DNA of 64,000 nt from Ruminiclostridium hungatei (GCF_002051585.1 NZ_MZGX01000027.1:26364-90363), one strand, 5' to 3'. Positions 1-9,328 are shown, counted from the first letter of the stretch. The notes: generated by a model not told the origin, from the letters alone. Program-made: numbers and translations.

Positions 1-185
1 GCACATGAAAGCCTTCTTTTTAAAATGTAAGACTTAACTGTTTCACCTACGATCACCTTAAAGATCCGGTAAAAATGGGGTACAGAAAAGTTAACATACT
101 GAGAAATATCATAAAGACTTATATCCTCCTTAAGATGGCTTTCAATGAAATCTATAGCTTTTTGTACAGTTTTATCATAAGACAC
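1..185 (-). CDS. AraC-family transcriptional regulator, N-terminal fragment cut by the window edge
   Basis: The complement reads as the start of an AraC/XylS helix-turn-helix domain: a first helix with AIDFIESHLKEDISLYDIS, then the recognition segment VNFSVPHFYRIFKVIVGET and KSYILKRRL. The HTH lies at the N-terminus, as in regulators that carry a C-terminal effector (GyrI-like) domain; that part would lie beyond base 1. The frame is open to the edge. Start choice: a strong GGGAGGT touches an in-frame ATG at 189-191 with no spacer, so the GTG at 183-185 (spacer 6 nt) is the better start; both are in the same frame. It probably regulates a nearby gene outside the window. The family call is firm, the target unknown. 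Confidence 0.8.
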   Translation of the reverse strand, partial: MSYDKTVQKAIDFIESHLKEDISLYDISQYVNFSVPHFYRIFKVIVGETVKSYILKRRLSC

Positions 186-570
186 CGACATACCTCCCAT
201 AGTTTAAGTTCAATGCGCATTAACCATATAATAAATATAACACTCACCAGGGACCAAATCTCGATGTTTTTTATCATGTTACCTTTGGTTGTTTGATTAT
301 TGAGTAAGGTTATTATTAAAAATCCTTTTTCATTTACTGCTGTCATGGAGAGGCATATTATATGAATGAATTTCAACTTATTATTTAATGCGAACAAAAT
401 CCATAATACCTGTTACAAAAGGATTCTTACTATAAGAAGCAAAAATACACCTGACGCAAGGTGTATTTTTGCCTTTTGATATGACATTATGGTAACTCTG
501 ACAACCTTGAAAAATAGTAAAAACACAAAATTCGGGACACTCCCCTTACCCTTTATCTGTATTATACAAA
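186..570. other. intergenic region
   Basis: Apart from the ribosome-binding site of the leftward AraC gene (about 192-198) and a terminator hairpin near 441-475, no convincing gene is seen here. An 81-codon leftward frame overlaps the AraC gene and lacks a supporting ribosome-binding site. Confidence 0.6.
441..475 (-). terminator. intrinsic terminator of the sigma/anti-sigma unit
   Basis: A perfect 12-bp stem (AAAAATACACCT with AGGTGTATTTTT) with a 6-nt loop GACGCA. The A-tract on one side and T-tract on the other make it able to act in both directions; it lies 100 bp past the stop of the leftward anti-sigma gene. Confidence 0.75.
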
Positions 571-1704
571 TTATTTGAACATCACTATTTGAAACGGAGA
601 AATGTCTTTAATGCTATTTAAGTTGCTGGAGTATATTGACTTCATTACCATATCAAAAGTTAACGCAGCATCATTTGTCAACACTATGGCGCCTGAATCT
701 CTCAAGGGATCTCCGAATCTTCCCTCCAAAGTCTTTAGATATAAATATGGCTGCTTTACCTGACTCTTTGAACTGGAATCAAATAAATAAAAATATCCAT
801 CGTTATAAAATAAATCTGAGAAATAAGGGCTATCCGCACTTTCAGTATAAAATTTTACTATTCTGATGCCTGCATTTTCTTTTCGCAAAGATGCTTTGAC
901 AAAGTTATCCCAGACATTCTTATTTGCAATAACCTCTAAGTCCTGTGTCACAAGGTATCCGTCGTTTTCTGCCTCTTGAATTTTATAATTGGCCGATAGA
1001 TTGGAAAACCCCGTATAACTGCCGTCTGTGTCTATTATAAATTTCAAATTCTCCCTGTTGACTTTTTCAGGCTTGGATATCAGCGAATAAACTTCTGCAC
1101 TGTATTTGGAATTACCTGTTTGGTTTATTGCAATTTCAGCCCTGATCCTTTCTTTACCGTTTTTAAGTGCGGAAACAATCACCTTGCCTTGCTTTGCTAA
1201 TGTACCGTCTTTGGACAAGGGAGACCAGTATATGGTTTCATCCGCTTTGCATTCATAGGTATTTCCCTTGTCCTCCACAATGCCGTCAGGGGCCTTCCAT
1301 GTCAGAAGCGCACCTTTGTCAACGCTCACATGGATCTCGTCAGCCTCTATGCCTATGGCAGGCATGATGAAGGGAATACCTGGGACAGAGCTCATTAAAG
1401 GCGAATATTCTTTTAATGGAATTACAGCATTGGCGGACAATGCAATTTCTTCTCCACTTGCTGCATAGGTCCTGATTGCAAAGCCGTCAAATAGAGGATC
1501 AGATTTACTGCGATCATGTAAAAACGGCATACCAAAGTTCAGGCTGCAAAACAGCAAAGCTAAGGTTACTGCAGCAACTGACTTCCATCTGTAGGTTCGC
1601 GTTTTGGGCTTTTGCCGGTGGCTGCCCAATTCAAGTACTTTTGCTTTAACTGACGGATTGACATGGATTCCGTTTATAGCGCCAATAATATCTTTTTCCC
1701 TCAT
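571..1704 (-). CDS. putative anti-sigma factor, single-pass membrane protein
   Basis: A 377-residue protein with a short cytoplasmic N-terminus (about 1-42, basic near the membrane: HRQKPKTRTYRWK), one transmembrane segment (about 43-62) and a large extracytoplasmic region rich in beta-type sequence. Its start overlaps the stop of the upstream ECF sigma gene by four bases (ATGA), the arrangement expected of a sigma/anti-sigma pair, so the role is inferred mainly from context: the cytoplasmic end would hold the sigma factor and the outer part would sense an envelope signal. No zinc-binding HxxxCxxC anti-sigma motif is visible. It resembles the DUF4179-like anti-sigma group in layout, but the exact family could not be verified. 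Confidence 0.65.
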   Translation of the reverse strand: MREKDIIGAINGIHVNPSVKAKVLELGSHRQKPKTRTYRWKSVAAVTLALLFCSLNFGMPFLHDRSKSDPLFDGFAIRTYAASGEEIALSANAVIPLKEYSPLMSSVPGIPFIMPAIGIEADEIHVSVDKGALLTWKAPDGIVEDKGNTYECKADETIYWSPLSKDGTLAKQGKVIVSALKNGKERIRAEIAINQTGNSKYSAEVYSLISKPEKVNRENLKFIIDTDGSYTGFSNLSANYKIQEAENDGYLVTQDLEVIANKNVWDNFVKASLRKENAGIRIVKFYTESADSPYFSDLFYNDGYFYLFDSSSKSQVKQPYLYLKTLEGRFGDPLRDSGAIVLTNDAALTFDMVMKSIYSSNLNSIKDISPFQIVMFK

Positions 1705-2192
1705 TGCTGATTCTCCTCCTCCAATTCAACTTTTAATAATTTGCGTCCCCGAAGCAGGCGCATTTTAACGGCTGACCGGGATAAATCTATTATCCTGGCA
1801 ATTTCTTCAACGTTATATCCCTCAATATAATAAAGGTGAATAACAATTTTGTATTTTGGCGGCAAGGTCAGTATCTGCTCAAGCACATGCCCCTGATCTT
1901 CACCAGAGCAGTAATCAGATAGTTCATCGATATGAAGTGTATTATGGCGGAGTTTGAATCTTCGCATGTCCTTGCAAACATTGTTGGCAACCTTTATAAA
2001 CCAGGCCTTCTCATGTTCGGGCTCATTGAATACGGGTCTTTTATTTATGTAGCGAAGGAAAGTATCCTGTAATGCGTCCTCCGCATCAACTGTGTTGGAT
2101 AAAATTACGAAACATAATTTAAACAGCATGTTGCCGTACCTGCTATAAGCATTTTCTAAATCATCCTCCGGTGAACCTGAGAGAAAAGGCAC
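1701..2192 (-). CDS. ECF-type RNA polymerase sigma factor
   Basis: A 163-residue protein with sigma region 2 (about 10-75: YSRYGNMLFKLCFVIL, DAEDALQDTFLRYI, EKAWFIKVANNVCKD) and region 4 (about 105-155: LPPKYKIVIHLYYIEGYN, VEEIARIIDLSRSAVKMRL). It directs RNA polymerase to a small regulon, probably including its own operon, and is translationally coupled to the downstream anti-sigma gene. The open frame extends further upstream, but AAAGGAG lies 8 nt before the GTG at 2190-2192, giving MPFLSGSPEDD; this start also fits the usual family length. The target promoters cannot be inferred from this window. Confidence 0.88.
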   Translation of the reverse strand: MPFLSGSPEDDLENAYSRYGNMLFKLCFVILSNTVDAEDALQDTFLRYINKRPVFNEPEHEKAWFIKVANNVCKDMRRFKLRHNTLHIDELSDYCSGEDQGHVLEQILTLPPKYKIVIHLYYIEGYNVEEIARIIDLSRSAVKMRLLRGRKLLKVELEEENQQ

Positions 2193-2309
2193 CTCATCAT
2201 CTCCTTTCACTATTAACACGTTCATAAGGCATGAATGGTCACAAAATATAAAAATATAAATCAACCCATGCCATTACATCAGAATGTAAGAATAATGTGG
2301 AGCATAACA

Positions 2310-2387
2310 TTATTCGGCAGTTAACTGCTTTGAAAGTTCTTTAATTAAACTTGCGCCATATTCTGCACGCTCGTTATTGCCTTGCTT
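2310..2387 (-). pseudogene. remnant of a DUF1016 (YhcG-like) protein gene
   Basis: The complement encodes a 25-residue fragment ending NNERAEYGASLIKELSKQLT-AE and then a stop. This matches the conserved N-terminal helix of DUF1016/YhcG proteins (ERAEYG..LI..LS..LT). An in-frame TGA lies just upstream and a TAA follows directly, so neither the start nor the C-terminal PDDEXK-type nuclease part is present. It is a decayed fragment, evidence that an accessory gene once stood here. It abuts a hairpin-rich element. Confidence 0.6.
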
Positions 2388-2389
2388 TC

Positions 2390-2457
2390 ACTGACGGCAA
2401 GCCTCCAGTTGCAAGTACCACCTTTTCGGTGGGTAACAAGAGCAGGCGGGCTGGAGG
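2390..2457. repeat. hairpin-rich palindromic element beside the DUF1016 remnant
   Basis: An outer inverted repeat CCTCCAG (2402-2408) with CTGGAGG (2451-2457) encloses an inner TACCACC/GGTGGGTA hairpin with a short loop. A further short CTTGC/GCAAG pairing lies next to it (about 2378-2400). The nested structure without a run of T does not look like a simple terminator. It may be the end of an insertion element or a small structured repeat; identity unknown. Confidence 0.4.
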
Positions 2458-2481
2458 AGTACATTAAATCCGTTTAACAAA

Positions 2482-3279
2482 CTATAAACTCTTTACCCCT
2501 TTCCTGTACTCCGTGGGAGTCATTCCATAGGACTGAAGAAAAGCCCTGTTGAAGGTTCTGTAGTTGCCAAAGCCCGACATGAAGGCAACCTCGGTCAGGT
2601 TTGAATTTCCGTTGGAAATGAGCTGGGCGGCGTGGCGGGAGCGCAGTGCATTCATATAGCTGTTGAACCCGCAGCCCAGATAGGCATTGAAGAATTTTGA
2701 AAAATAATCCTTATTATAGCCGAAGTGCCGGGCCAGAGTTTCAATTGAAAGTGAATCCAAAAAATTCTGCTGCAAATACACCAGTATTTTTCTGGCAAGG
2801 TCGGTGCTGCTTGCGGCAGGCTTATCCATAAGCTCCACACAGTCCGATATCATTCCCAGTATATAATAGGCAGCACCCTTGCTGACCAGCTCGTTTGCCG
2901 AATACTGGGTCTCCAGCAGCTTTTCCAGCATGCCCAAAATATTGTCCGTGTTTTCACAGCTTCCAATAAAGGGGCTTGAAAAAACCTTGGAACGGATAGC
3001 TGCAACATAGCTGTCAACAAGCTCCACAGGAATAATCATGACAATGATATCCGAGTTCTCCTTATTTGTATAGGAATGTATATCATAGCTGTTGGCAACG
3101 GAAAGACAGCCCTTTGTCAGGGTTTTTATCTGTCCGTTGATGTTAATGCTGATTTTTCCGCTGACAACATACACCAGTTCAATATTCGAGTGGAAATGGG
3201 GCTCAAAGTAGTTTTCAGAAACTCTGAATATGTGGATTTTGTGGTCTGCTTCTCTGGATATTTCAAAGTAGGCGCTCAT
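2482..3279 (-). CDS. AraC-family transcriptional regulator with N-terminal cupin domain
   Basis: A 265-residue regulator. Residues about 10-90 form a cupin-type sensing domain (FEPHFHSNIELVYVVSGK, then a glycine-rich strand region), and residues about 165-260 form the double helix-turn-helix of the AraC family (SIETLARHFGYNKDYFSKFF; LTEVAFMSGFGNYRTFNRAF; GMTPTEYRK). Regulators with this layout usually respond to a sugar or small molecule and control neighbouring metabolic genes; no target is evident here, since the neighbours are the sigma pair remnant and, 750 bp away, pgk-tpi in the opposite direction. Start choice: GAGG lies 6 nt before the ATG at 3277-3279, better than the ATG four codons upstream. 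Confidence 0.88.
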   Translation of the reverse strand: MSAYFEISREADHKIHIFRVSENYFEPHFHSNIELVYVVSGKISININGQIKTLTKGCLSVANSYDIHSYTNKENSDIIVMIIPVELVDSYVAAIRSKVFSSPFIGSCENTDNILGMLEKLLETQYSANELVSKGAAYYILGMISDCVELMDKPAASSTDLARKILVYLQQNFLDSLSIETLARHFGYNKDYFSKFFNAYLGCGFNSYMNALRSRHAAQLISNGNSNLTEVAFMSGFGNYRTFNRAFLQSYGMTPTEYRKGVKSL

Positions 3280-4031
3280 AAACGACCTCACAAATAATGC
3301 TCATATATTGTGGCTATATCAGTTTTTGTCTTGAAATTCATACTTATTTACTATCGATATTATCAAAACAGCAATATCATTGTCAATATGGCAGCGGTAT
3401 ATGCTGCTTGCAGCCTCCTGCTTTTTTACTGCTGCCATCCGGCGGTATAATGCGGCTGAATAATGTCAAGTTTTGACTGGCAAATCAACTCGGCTTTCAG
3501 GCTATGACCATGTGATGTCCATTGAGCACCTCTTAAACAGCACTTGAGAAACGTAAACTTTGCACAATACATGAATTAATTGCTGTATGTTTCTTACGAA
3601 ACACCCGGGGCACATCCGGGCACATTGTGCAAATGTGTTAATTTAATGACAAACCTATTGAAATAACCATGAAAAAGATGTAAAATTACTTTGGTTATCT
3701 AAATACATATAAAATACCAATGGTATACAGTCATTTAGCATAATTCAAAATAAATCATGACACCGAGGTTATGATTATATGGAAAATTGGACAATATACA
3801 TAGTATGCGTAAAGCAGACAGTAAGAGAGTTTTCCCTGAATTCCCACACAGTTTATTAACGAGACTACAGATGTTCGGTTTGCCCGCGGGCGGCTTTACA
3901 TCCTGCCGCTTTGTTTTTCTGCGGCGGACAAAAAAGTCTTGTTGAAACGGCATATATGGCAAGAAAATTTTTCAACCGAAAAATTTTTTATTGGATTTAT
4001 GCATTATAAAAATATATAGGAGTGTGAACAT
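3280..4031. other. long intergenic region upstream of pgk-tpi
   Basis: No convincing gene. It holds the likely pgk-tpi promoter (3658-3686) and a leader of about 340 nt with several potential hairpins: GCCCGCGGGC near 3889, CTGCCGC with GCGGCGG near 3901-3927, and an A/T hairpin near 3965-3990 just before the ribosome-binding site. Confidence 0.6.
3658..3686 (+). promoter_or_regulatory. promoter, sigma-A type, for pgk-tpi
   Basis: TTGAAA (3658-3663), a 17-bp spacer, then TAAAAT (3681-3686). It gives a leader of roughly 340 nt before the pgk-tpi start. Confidence 0.6.
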
Positions 4032-5972
4032 ATGAGTATGATGAACAAGAAGACCATCGAAGATATTGATGTGTCCGGAAAAAAAGTTATTGTAAGAGTT
4101 GATTTTAACGTACCATTGGATGCTGATAGAAATATCACTGACGATAAGAGAATAGTTGGTGCACTTCCTACCATCAAATATCTTGTGGAAAAGGGTGCAA
4201 AGACAATATTGGTTTCCCATCTGGGAAGACCCAAGGAAGGTTTTGAAGATAAATACAGTATGAAGCCCACTGCTGTCAGACTTGGAGAGCTTCTCGGCAA
4301 GGAAGTTGTCGTGGCAAAGGATGTTATCGGAGAAGATGCCAAGGCTAAGGCTGCCGCATTAAAAAATGGCGAAATACTTATGCTTGAAAACGTAAGATTC
4401 CATAAGGAAGAGACAAAGAACAATCCGGAGTTTGCAAAAGAACTTGCAAGCATGGCTGAAATATTTGTAAATGACGCATTCGGGACTGCTCACAGAGCTC
4501 ACGCTTCAACAGCGGGACTTGCCGACTATTTGCCCGCAGTATGCGGTTTCCTCATAAAGAAGGAAATTGAATTCATGGGCAAGGCGCTGGCTAACCCTGC
4601 AAGACCGTTTGTTGCAATCCTGGGCGGTGCAAAAGTGTCCGATAAGATTGCCGTTATTGAAAATCTTATAGATAAGGTTGACACTTTAATAATCGGCGGC
4701 GGCATGGCTTATACCTTCTTGAAGGCAAAGGGCTACCATATCGGAAATTCCATCTGTGAGGATGACAAGATCGAGCTTGCAAAGAGCTTGATGGAAAAGG
4801 CCGAGACAAAGGGCGTAAATTTGATGCTTCCAATAGGCAGCATGGTTGCACAGGAATTCAAGAACGATACCGAAATCAAATACGTTCCATCCGATGCAAT
4901 GCCTGACGGCTGGATGGGTATGGATATAGGCTCGCTTACCATAGAGAAGTTTGCAAAGGAAATAAAGAAGGCAAAGACAGTTATCTGGAACGGACCTATG
5001 GGAGTTTTTGAATTCCCGAATTTTGCCACAGGTACAAAGGAAATTGCCAAGGCTGTTGCAGAATCCGGCGCTCTTTCAATAGTAGGCGGAGGAGATTCTG
5101 CTGCTGCTGTTGAGCAACTGGGCTTTGCTGATAAGATTACCCACATTTCAACCGGTGGAGGAGCTTCTCTGGAATATCTGGAAGGAAAAATACTTCCGGG
5201 TATAGCTGTCCTCATGGACAAGAATCCAAGAAAGACTATTGCAGCAGGAAACTGGAAGATGAATAAGACTCCAAAGGAAGCTGTTGAGTTTGTAAACGAA
5301 TTGAAGGCAAGTGTTGCAGATGCTTCAAACGAAGTAGTTGTTGGAGTTCCCTTTGTTTGCATCCCCGGAGTTGTTGAAGCTGTGAAGGGTACAAACATAA
5401 AGGTTGCTGCACAGAATATGCACTGGGAAGAAAAGGGAGCCTTCACCGGCGAAGTTTCAGGCCCCATGCTGGCCGACCTGGGAGTTGATTATGTAATAAT
5501 CGGACACTCCGAAAGAAGAGAATATTTCGGTGAAACCAACGAAATGATCAATAAAAAGGCTCACGCTATATTCAAATATGGCATGACTCCAATTATCTGC
5601 TGCGGTGAGACACTCACTCAGAGAGAGCAGGGAGTTACAGCCGACCACGTAAGATACCAGATCAAGGTTGCTTTACTTGGCTTGACACCTGAGCAGGTCA
5701 AGAAGACTGTTATAGCTTATGAGCCTATCTGGGCCATAGGAACAGGAAAAACCGCTACCAATGAACAGGCGAATGAAGTTTGCACGGTTATCAGAGAATT
5801 GGTATGCGAGCTCTATGGTGAAGAGGTTACTGAACAGGTAAGAATTCAGTACGGCGGAAGCGTAAATGCAAAGAATGCTGCCGAACTGTTCGCAATGTCC
5901 GATATAGACGGTGGTCTTGTAGGCGGAGCAAGCCTGAAGGTTGACGAATTCACAGTAATCGCCAACGCATAA
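4032..5972 (+). CDS. bifunctional phosphoglycerate kinase / triosephosphate isomerase fusion
   Basis: A single open frame of 646 residues. Residues about 1-394 are phosphoglycerate kinase: [49 protein letters not shown] and the GGGDSAAA nucleotide loop. From about residue 395 it is triosephosphate isomerase: AGNWKMN (catalytic Lys), IIGHSERR (catalytic His), [11 protein letters not shown] (catalytic Glu and flexible loop) and YGGSVNAKN. Both halves are full length with all active-site motifs. The stop normally ending PGK is absent and no ribosome-binding site precedes the ATG at 5214, so a true fusion is likely. It interconverts 1,3-bisphosphoglycerate/3-phosphoglycerate and the triose phosphates in glycolysis. 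AGGAG stands 9 nt before the start. gpmI follows. A pgk-tpi fusion is known from Thermotoga. Confidence 0.95.
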   Translation: MSMMNKKTIEDIDVSGKKVIVRVDFNVPLDADRNITDDKRIVGALPTIKYLVEKGAKTILVSHLGRPKEGFEDKYSMKPTAVRLGELLGKEVVVAKDVIGEDAKAKAAALKNGEILMLENVRFHKEETKNNPEFAKELASMAEIFVNDAFGTAHRAHASTAGLADYLPAVCGFLIKKEIEFMGKALANPARPFVAILGGAKVSDKIAVIENLIDKVDTLIIGGGMAYTFLKAKGYHIGNSICEDDKIELAKSLMEKAETKGVNLMLPIGSMVAQEFKNDTEIKYVPSDAMPDGWMGMDIGSLTIEKFAKEIKKAKTVIWNGPMGVFEFPNFATGTKEIAKAVAESGALSIVGGGDSAAAVEQLGFADKITHISTGGGASLEYLEGKILPGIAVLMDKNPRKTIAAGNWKMNKTPKEAVEFVNELKASVADASNEVVVGVPFVCIPGVVEAVKGTNIKVAAQNMHWEEKGAFTGEVSGPMLADLGVDYVIIGHSERREYFGETNEMINKKAHAIFKYGMTPIICCGETLTQREQGVTADHVRYQIKVALLGLTPEQVKKTVIAYEPIWAIGTGKTATNEQANEVCTVIRELVCELYGEEVTEQVRIQYGGSVNAKNAAELFAMSDIDGGLVGGASLKVDEFTVIANA

Positions 5973-6042
5973 GACTGCTTCAGGCGGAAACTGTCTATTC
6001 AACTGTTTTATTAAATGTGATTTATATTATTACCTGAAATAG

Positions 6043-6083
6043 AATTTGACCCTCCGGTAGGTGCTGTGCTGGGGGGTCAAATT
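6043..6083. other. stem-loop between pgk-tpi and gpmI
   Basis: AATTTGACCCTCC pairs with GGGGGGTCAAATT (13 bp, one G-T pair) around a 15-nt loop containing TAGGTGCTGT. No T-run follows, so it may be a processing or stability element rather than a terminator. The loop motif recurs in the hairpin at 54811-54868. Confidence 0.5.
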
Positions 6084-6147
6084 GTAAAATTGGAAGTATA
6101 TGAGCAAGTCAGATTATTAACCGTTATAACATAAGGGAGAATATTGT

Positions 6148-7683
6148 ATGGAAAAGAAATTAGTTACGTTAATGATCCTGGACGGTTTTGGCAACAATCC
6201 CAGAACGGAAGGGAATGCAATTGCTGCTGCAAACAAGCCCAACCTGGACAAATACCTTGCAACCTGCCCGAATACAATCGTCCACACAAGCGGTATGGAT
6301 GTGGGACTGCCTGAGGGACAGATGGGAAACTCCGAGGTAGGGCATACAAACATAGGTGCCGGAAGAATAGTTTATCAGGAACTGACCAGGATAACCAAGT
6401 CAATAATTGACGGAGATTTTTATGAAAAGGAAGAATTCCTGAAGGCCATTGAGAACTGCAAAAAGAATAATTCAAAGCTGCATCTTTTCGGGTTGCTTTC
6501 AGACGGAGGAGTACACAGCCACAACACGCATCTGTATGGACTGCTTGAACTGGCCAGGAGAAATGGCTTAAAGGACGTTTTTGTTCATTGCTTCTTTGAC
6601 GGAAGAGACGTTCCGCCGGACAGCGCAAAGGTTTACACAGAAGAACTTGAGGCAAAGCTTGCGGAAATCGGCGTTGGAAAGGTAGCGTCTGTAATGGGCA
6701 GGTACTTCTCCATGGATAGGGACAACCGCTGGGAGAGAGTACAGCAGGCCTATGAAGTGATGGTGCTTGGAAAGGGCCTTACTGCAAACTCTGCTGTGGA
6801 GGCGGTTGTAAATTCCTATGAAAAGAAGGAATTTGACGAATTCGTCAAGCCTACTGCCATATTGGAGAACGGAAAGCCCGTTGCTACAATAGCTGCCGGC
6901 GACTCTGTAATATTCTTCAACTTCAGGCCGGACAGAGCAAGAGAAATCACAAGAACCTTCGTTGACCCCGAATTCAAAGGCTTCGAAAGGGCAAACGGCT
7001 TTTTCCCGCTTTATTATGTGTGCATGACCCAATATGACAGGACCATGCCCAATGTAGTTGTTGCCTTCAAGCCGCAGACCCTTGAAAACACCTTTGGTGA
7101 ATATATCAGCAAGCTGGGCTACAGACAGCTCAGAATTGCTGAAACAGAAAAGTACGCACATGTTACCTTCTTCTTCAACGGTGGAGTTGAAAACCAGTAT
7201 GAAGGCGAGGACAGGGCGCTTATACCGTCACCGAAGGTGGCAACCTATGATATGAAGCCTGAAATGAGCGCCTACGAAGTTGCAGACGAGTGTGTCAGGA
7301 GAATAGACTCAAAGCAGTACGATGTTATTATACTGAATTTTGCCAACTGTGATATGGTTGGACATACAGGCGACTTCAATGCTGCAAAGGCTGCCGTTGA
7401 AGCGGTGGATGCCTGCGTGGGCAAGGTGGTGGACGCTGTCGCCGCACAGGAGGGGATTGTACTTATAACTGCCGACCATGGAAATGCGGAACAGATGATT
7501 GACTATGAAAACGGCGGTGCATTTACAGCCCATACAACCTATGTGGTGCCGTTGATAGGTATCGGTCTGGGGGATGCAAAACTCAAGGAAGGAAAGCTTG
7601 CCGACCTTACGCCAACTATCCTGGATATTCTGGGAGAAGCCAAGCCGGCGGAAATGACGGGAGAATCCCTGCTGGTAAGGTAA
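6148..7683 (+). CDS. gpmI: 2,3-bisphosphoglycerate-independent phosphoglycerate mutase
   Basis: A 511-residue, full-length enzyme that interconverts 3- and 2-phosphoglycerate using two Mn2+ ions. Metal and catalytic motifs of the alkaline-phosphatase superfamily are present: LDGFG near residue 11, MGNSEVGH with the phospho-serine Ser62, DGRDVPP, RYFSMDRDNRW, NFRPDRAREITR, NCDMVGHTG and ITADHGNAE. GGGAGA precedes the start. It lies 175 bp behind pgk-tpi in the same direction and ends at a strong terminator, so the two probably form one glycolytic unit. The usual neighbour eno is 4 kb further on, separated by unrelated genes. Confidence 0.96.
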   Translation: MEKKLVTLMILDGFGNNPRTEGNAIAAANKPNLDKYLATCPNTIVHTSGMDVGLPEGQMGNSEVGHTNIGAGRIVYQELTRITKSIIDGDFYEKEEFLKAIENCKKNNSKLHLFGLLSDGGVHSHNTHLYGLLELARRNGLKDVFVHCFFDGRDVPPDSAKVYTEELEAKLAEIGVGKVASVMGRYFSMDRDNRWERVQQAYEVMVLGKGLTANSAVEAVVNSYEKKEFDEFVKPTAILENGKPVATIAAGDSVIFFNFRPDRAREITRTFVDPEFKGFERANGFFPLYYVCMTQYDRTMPNVVVAFKPQTLENTFGEYISKLGYRQLRIAETEKYAHVTFFFNGGVENQYEGEDRALIPSPKVATYDMKPEMSAYEVADECVRRIDSKQYDVIILNFANCDMVGHTGDFNAAKAAVEAVDACVGKVVDAVAAQEGIVLITADHGNAEQMIDYENGGAFTAHTTYVVPLIGIGLGDAKLKEGKLADLTPTILDILGEAKPAEMTGESLLVR

Positions 7684-7732
7684 TATTATAGAAAAACTGA
7701 TAAAAAAGAACTGATAATAAGAACTGATAATA

Positions 7733-7774
7733 AAAAACCCTGCCTGATTCAAATTGAGAAAAGGCAGGGTTTTT
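7733..7774. terminator. bidirectional intrinsic terminator after gpmI
   Basis: AAAAACCCTGCCT pairs with AGGCAGGGTTTTT, a perfect 13-bp stem with T-runs on both strands. It stands between the convergent gpmI and the leftward secreted-protein gene. Confidence 0.85.
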
Positions 7775-7873
7775 AAATTGTTCTTCCCGACGGCTCACAT
7801 AGCATCAGGAGTATTGTTTCATGTCATCAATCAATAACTGCTGGCGGGGTTAATAAATAAATTACTTTATTTA

Positions 7874-9073
7874 TTAATAATCCTCGTCCTCCTCAGTGAC
7901 TGTAATAGTCTGTGAGTTGGTTACGCTTCCGCTGGTCATGGTGATGGTTGTAGTTCCTGCGCTGACAGGTGTGATTATGCACATGCCATAAATGTCAGGC
8001 TGTGATACTGTGGCAACGCCGGGATTGGAGGAGGTCACTGTAACGGTTCCGGGAGCATTTACAGGAACCTTGTATACGTAAAGTTCTATAGGTTCTCCGC
8101 CAACAGTGGTTTCTGTATCAGAAAGATCACAGTCAATAGCAGTCAGTATAACCTTTTTAATTGTTATCTTGCAGGTACCGATGAGCTTTTTGGGATCAGG
8201 TTTTTTTGTATCCTCGTATATCTTTACTTCTGTGGTGCCTTCAGCCAGCCCCTTAAGATATGTGGTACCCTCACTGACATAGCCTTCCATCATTTTTTCA
8301 TCATAGTCAAAGAGATAGCTTACATCCGATCTGCAGTTTTCAATTAAATCAAATGCCAATTCAGAGGAACCCAGGTCGAAGTTTCTCGCTGGAACAACAG
8401 TTGCCTTTTTAACGATATACTTGAGGGTCGCTACTGTCCTGGTAACCTTGTTATAGGTTTCCTTAACAGTAACAGTGTAAGTACCTGCAGCAGTGGCGGT
8501 ATAGCTATGCTTTATAAAATACATACCGTCAAACTTGCTCTGAGTTTCCTTCATGGTGAAGTTCTTGCTGTTTGAAACATAGGTATAGGTCGCATCGTTG
8601 TTTCTGCTAATTATTTCAATTGGCTCGGAGGCTGTGCTTGTGCCGATAGTGAGAACAGGAACATAGTCCTGAACAAGAGTGGCAGCCTTTACAGTCACCG
8701 CACAGGTTCCGATTTTGGTGGTCTTTCCGTTAAGCTTCTGATTGCAGGTAATAGTGGCTGTACCGGCCTTTAAGCCTGTCAGGACTGCTTTGGCACCGCT
8801 GGCCTTTACAGTGAGGACCTTTGTATTGCTGGAAGTAAAGGTGTAGGTTGCCTTTTTGTCGGCATTGGAAACAGACAAGGTATATTTGTTCTCTTTTGAA
8901 TAATAATCAAAAGCTCCTTCTGTACTGCCTGTGCCGATAATCATTTTTGCCACAATGGCAGGTTTTGCTGCTGCAGCCTGAACCGGATTTGCCGCAAATC
9001 CTGCGGGAAGTAATAGTGATGCCAATAATACCACACACACCAATACTTTAAATATTGCGTTCTTCTTAGTCAT
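7874..9073 (-). CDS. secreted bacterial Ig-like (Big2-type) repeat protein
   Basis: A 399-residue exported protein. It starts with a Sec signal peptide (MTKKNAIFKVL, then a hydrophobic core and a likely cut after VQA or nearby). The remainder is threonine-, valine- and lysine-rich beta-sandwich sequence with about four Ig-like units of Big2 type: phrases such as SSNTKVLTVKASGAKAVL-TGLKAGTATITC and TSSNPGVATVSQ, VSAGTTTITM. No catalytic domain or cell-wall anchor is visible, so an adhesive or structural role outside the cell is likely. The start at 9071-9073 is chosen because GGAGGG stands 8 nt before it and it begins the signal peptide; the open frame continues 23 codons upstream. It converges with gpmI. 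Confidence 0.75.
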   Translation of the reverse strand: MTKKNAIFKVLVCVVLLASLLLPAGFAANPVQAAAAKPAIVAKMIIGTGSTEGAFDYYSKENKYTLSVSNADKKATYTFTSSNTKVLTVKASGAKAVLTGLKAGTATITCNQKLNGKTTKIGTCAVTVKAATLVQDYVPVLTIGTSTASEPIEIISRNNDATYTYVSNSKNFTMKETQSKFDGMYFIKHSYTATAAGTYTVTVKETYNKVTRTVATLKYIVKKATVVPARNFDLGSSELAFDLIENCRSDVSYLFDYDEKMMEGYVSEGTTYLKGLAEGTTEVKIYEDTKKPDPKKLIGTCKITIKKVILTAIDCDLSDTETTVGGEPIELYVYKVPVNAPGTVTVTSSNPGVATVSQPDIYGMCIITPVSAGTTTITMTSGSVTNSQTITVTEEDEDY

Positions 9074-9251
9074 TGATAACTCCCTCCGTAAATAAGTAAA
9101 ATATTGAACTGCATAAACTGACATGATAAAACTATTTCTCATAGATTAGTATGAAAAAAATATCAATTTATGTCAATTGTAGCATAAAAACCGATGAGTT
9201 TACCATAGTTTAGCAAAAAATATAAAAAGTCAATTTTCAGAGCCAACTTGC

Positions 9252-9274
9252 CCTTCTTATTTCCCATAAGAAGG
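9252..9274. other. hairpin in the leader of the uncharacterised membrane protein gene
   Basis: CCTTCTTAT pairs perfectly with ATAAGAAGG around TTCCC, about 55 nt upstream of the start at 9329. No T-run of terminator length follows. Function unknown. Confidence 0.35.
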
Positions 9275-9328
9275 TAAAAATTAACTTTTATAGAAATTAA
9301 ATACATACGCTTAAGGGAGGCTAAGAAA

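Noticed and set aside
152..397. 81-codon leftward frame next to the left edge
   Set aside because: It overlaps the AraC-type gene start in another frame, has no ribosome-binding site and a composition unlike a protein.
3735..3962. 75-codon leftward frame upstream of pgk-tpi
   Set aside because: It lies in the leader of pgk-tpi on the opposite strand, with no ribosome-binding site and low-complexity content.
4733..5467. 244-codon leftward frame inside pgk-tpi
   Set aside because: It is antisense to a clearly conserved gene and has no recognisable domain; an artefact of codon bias.
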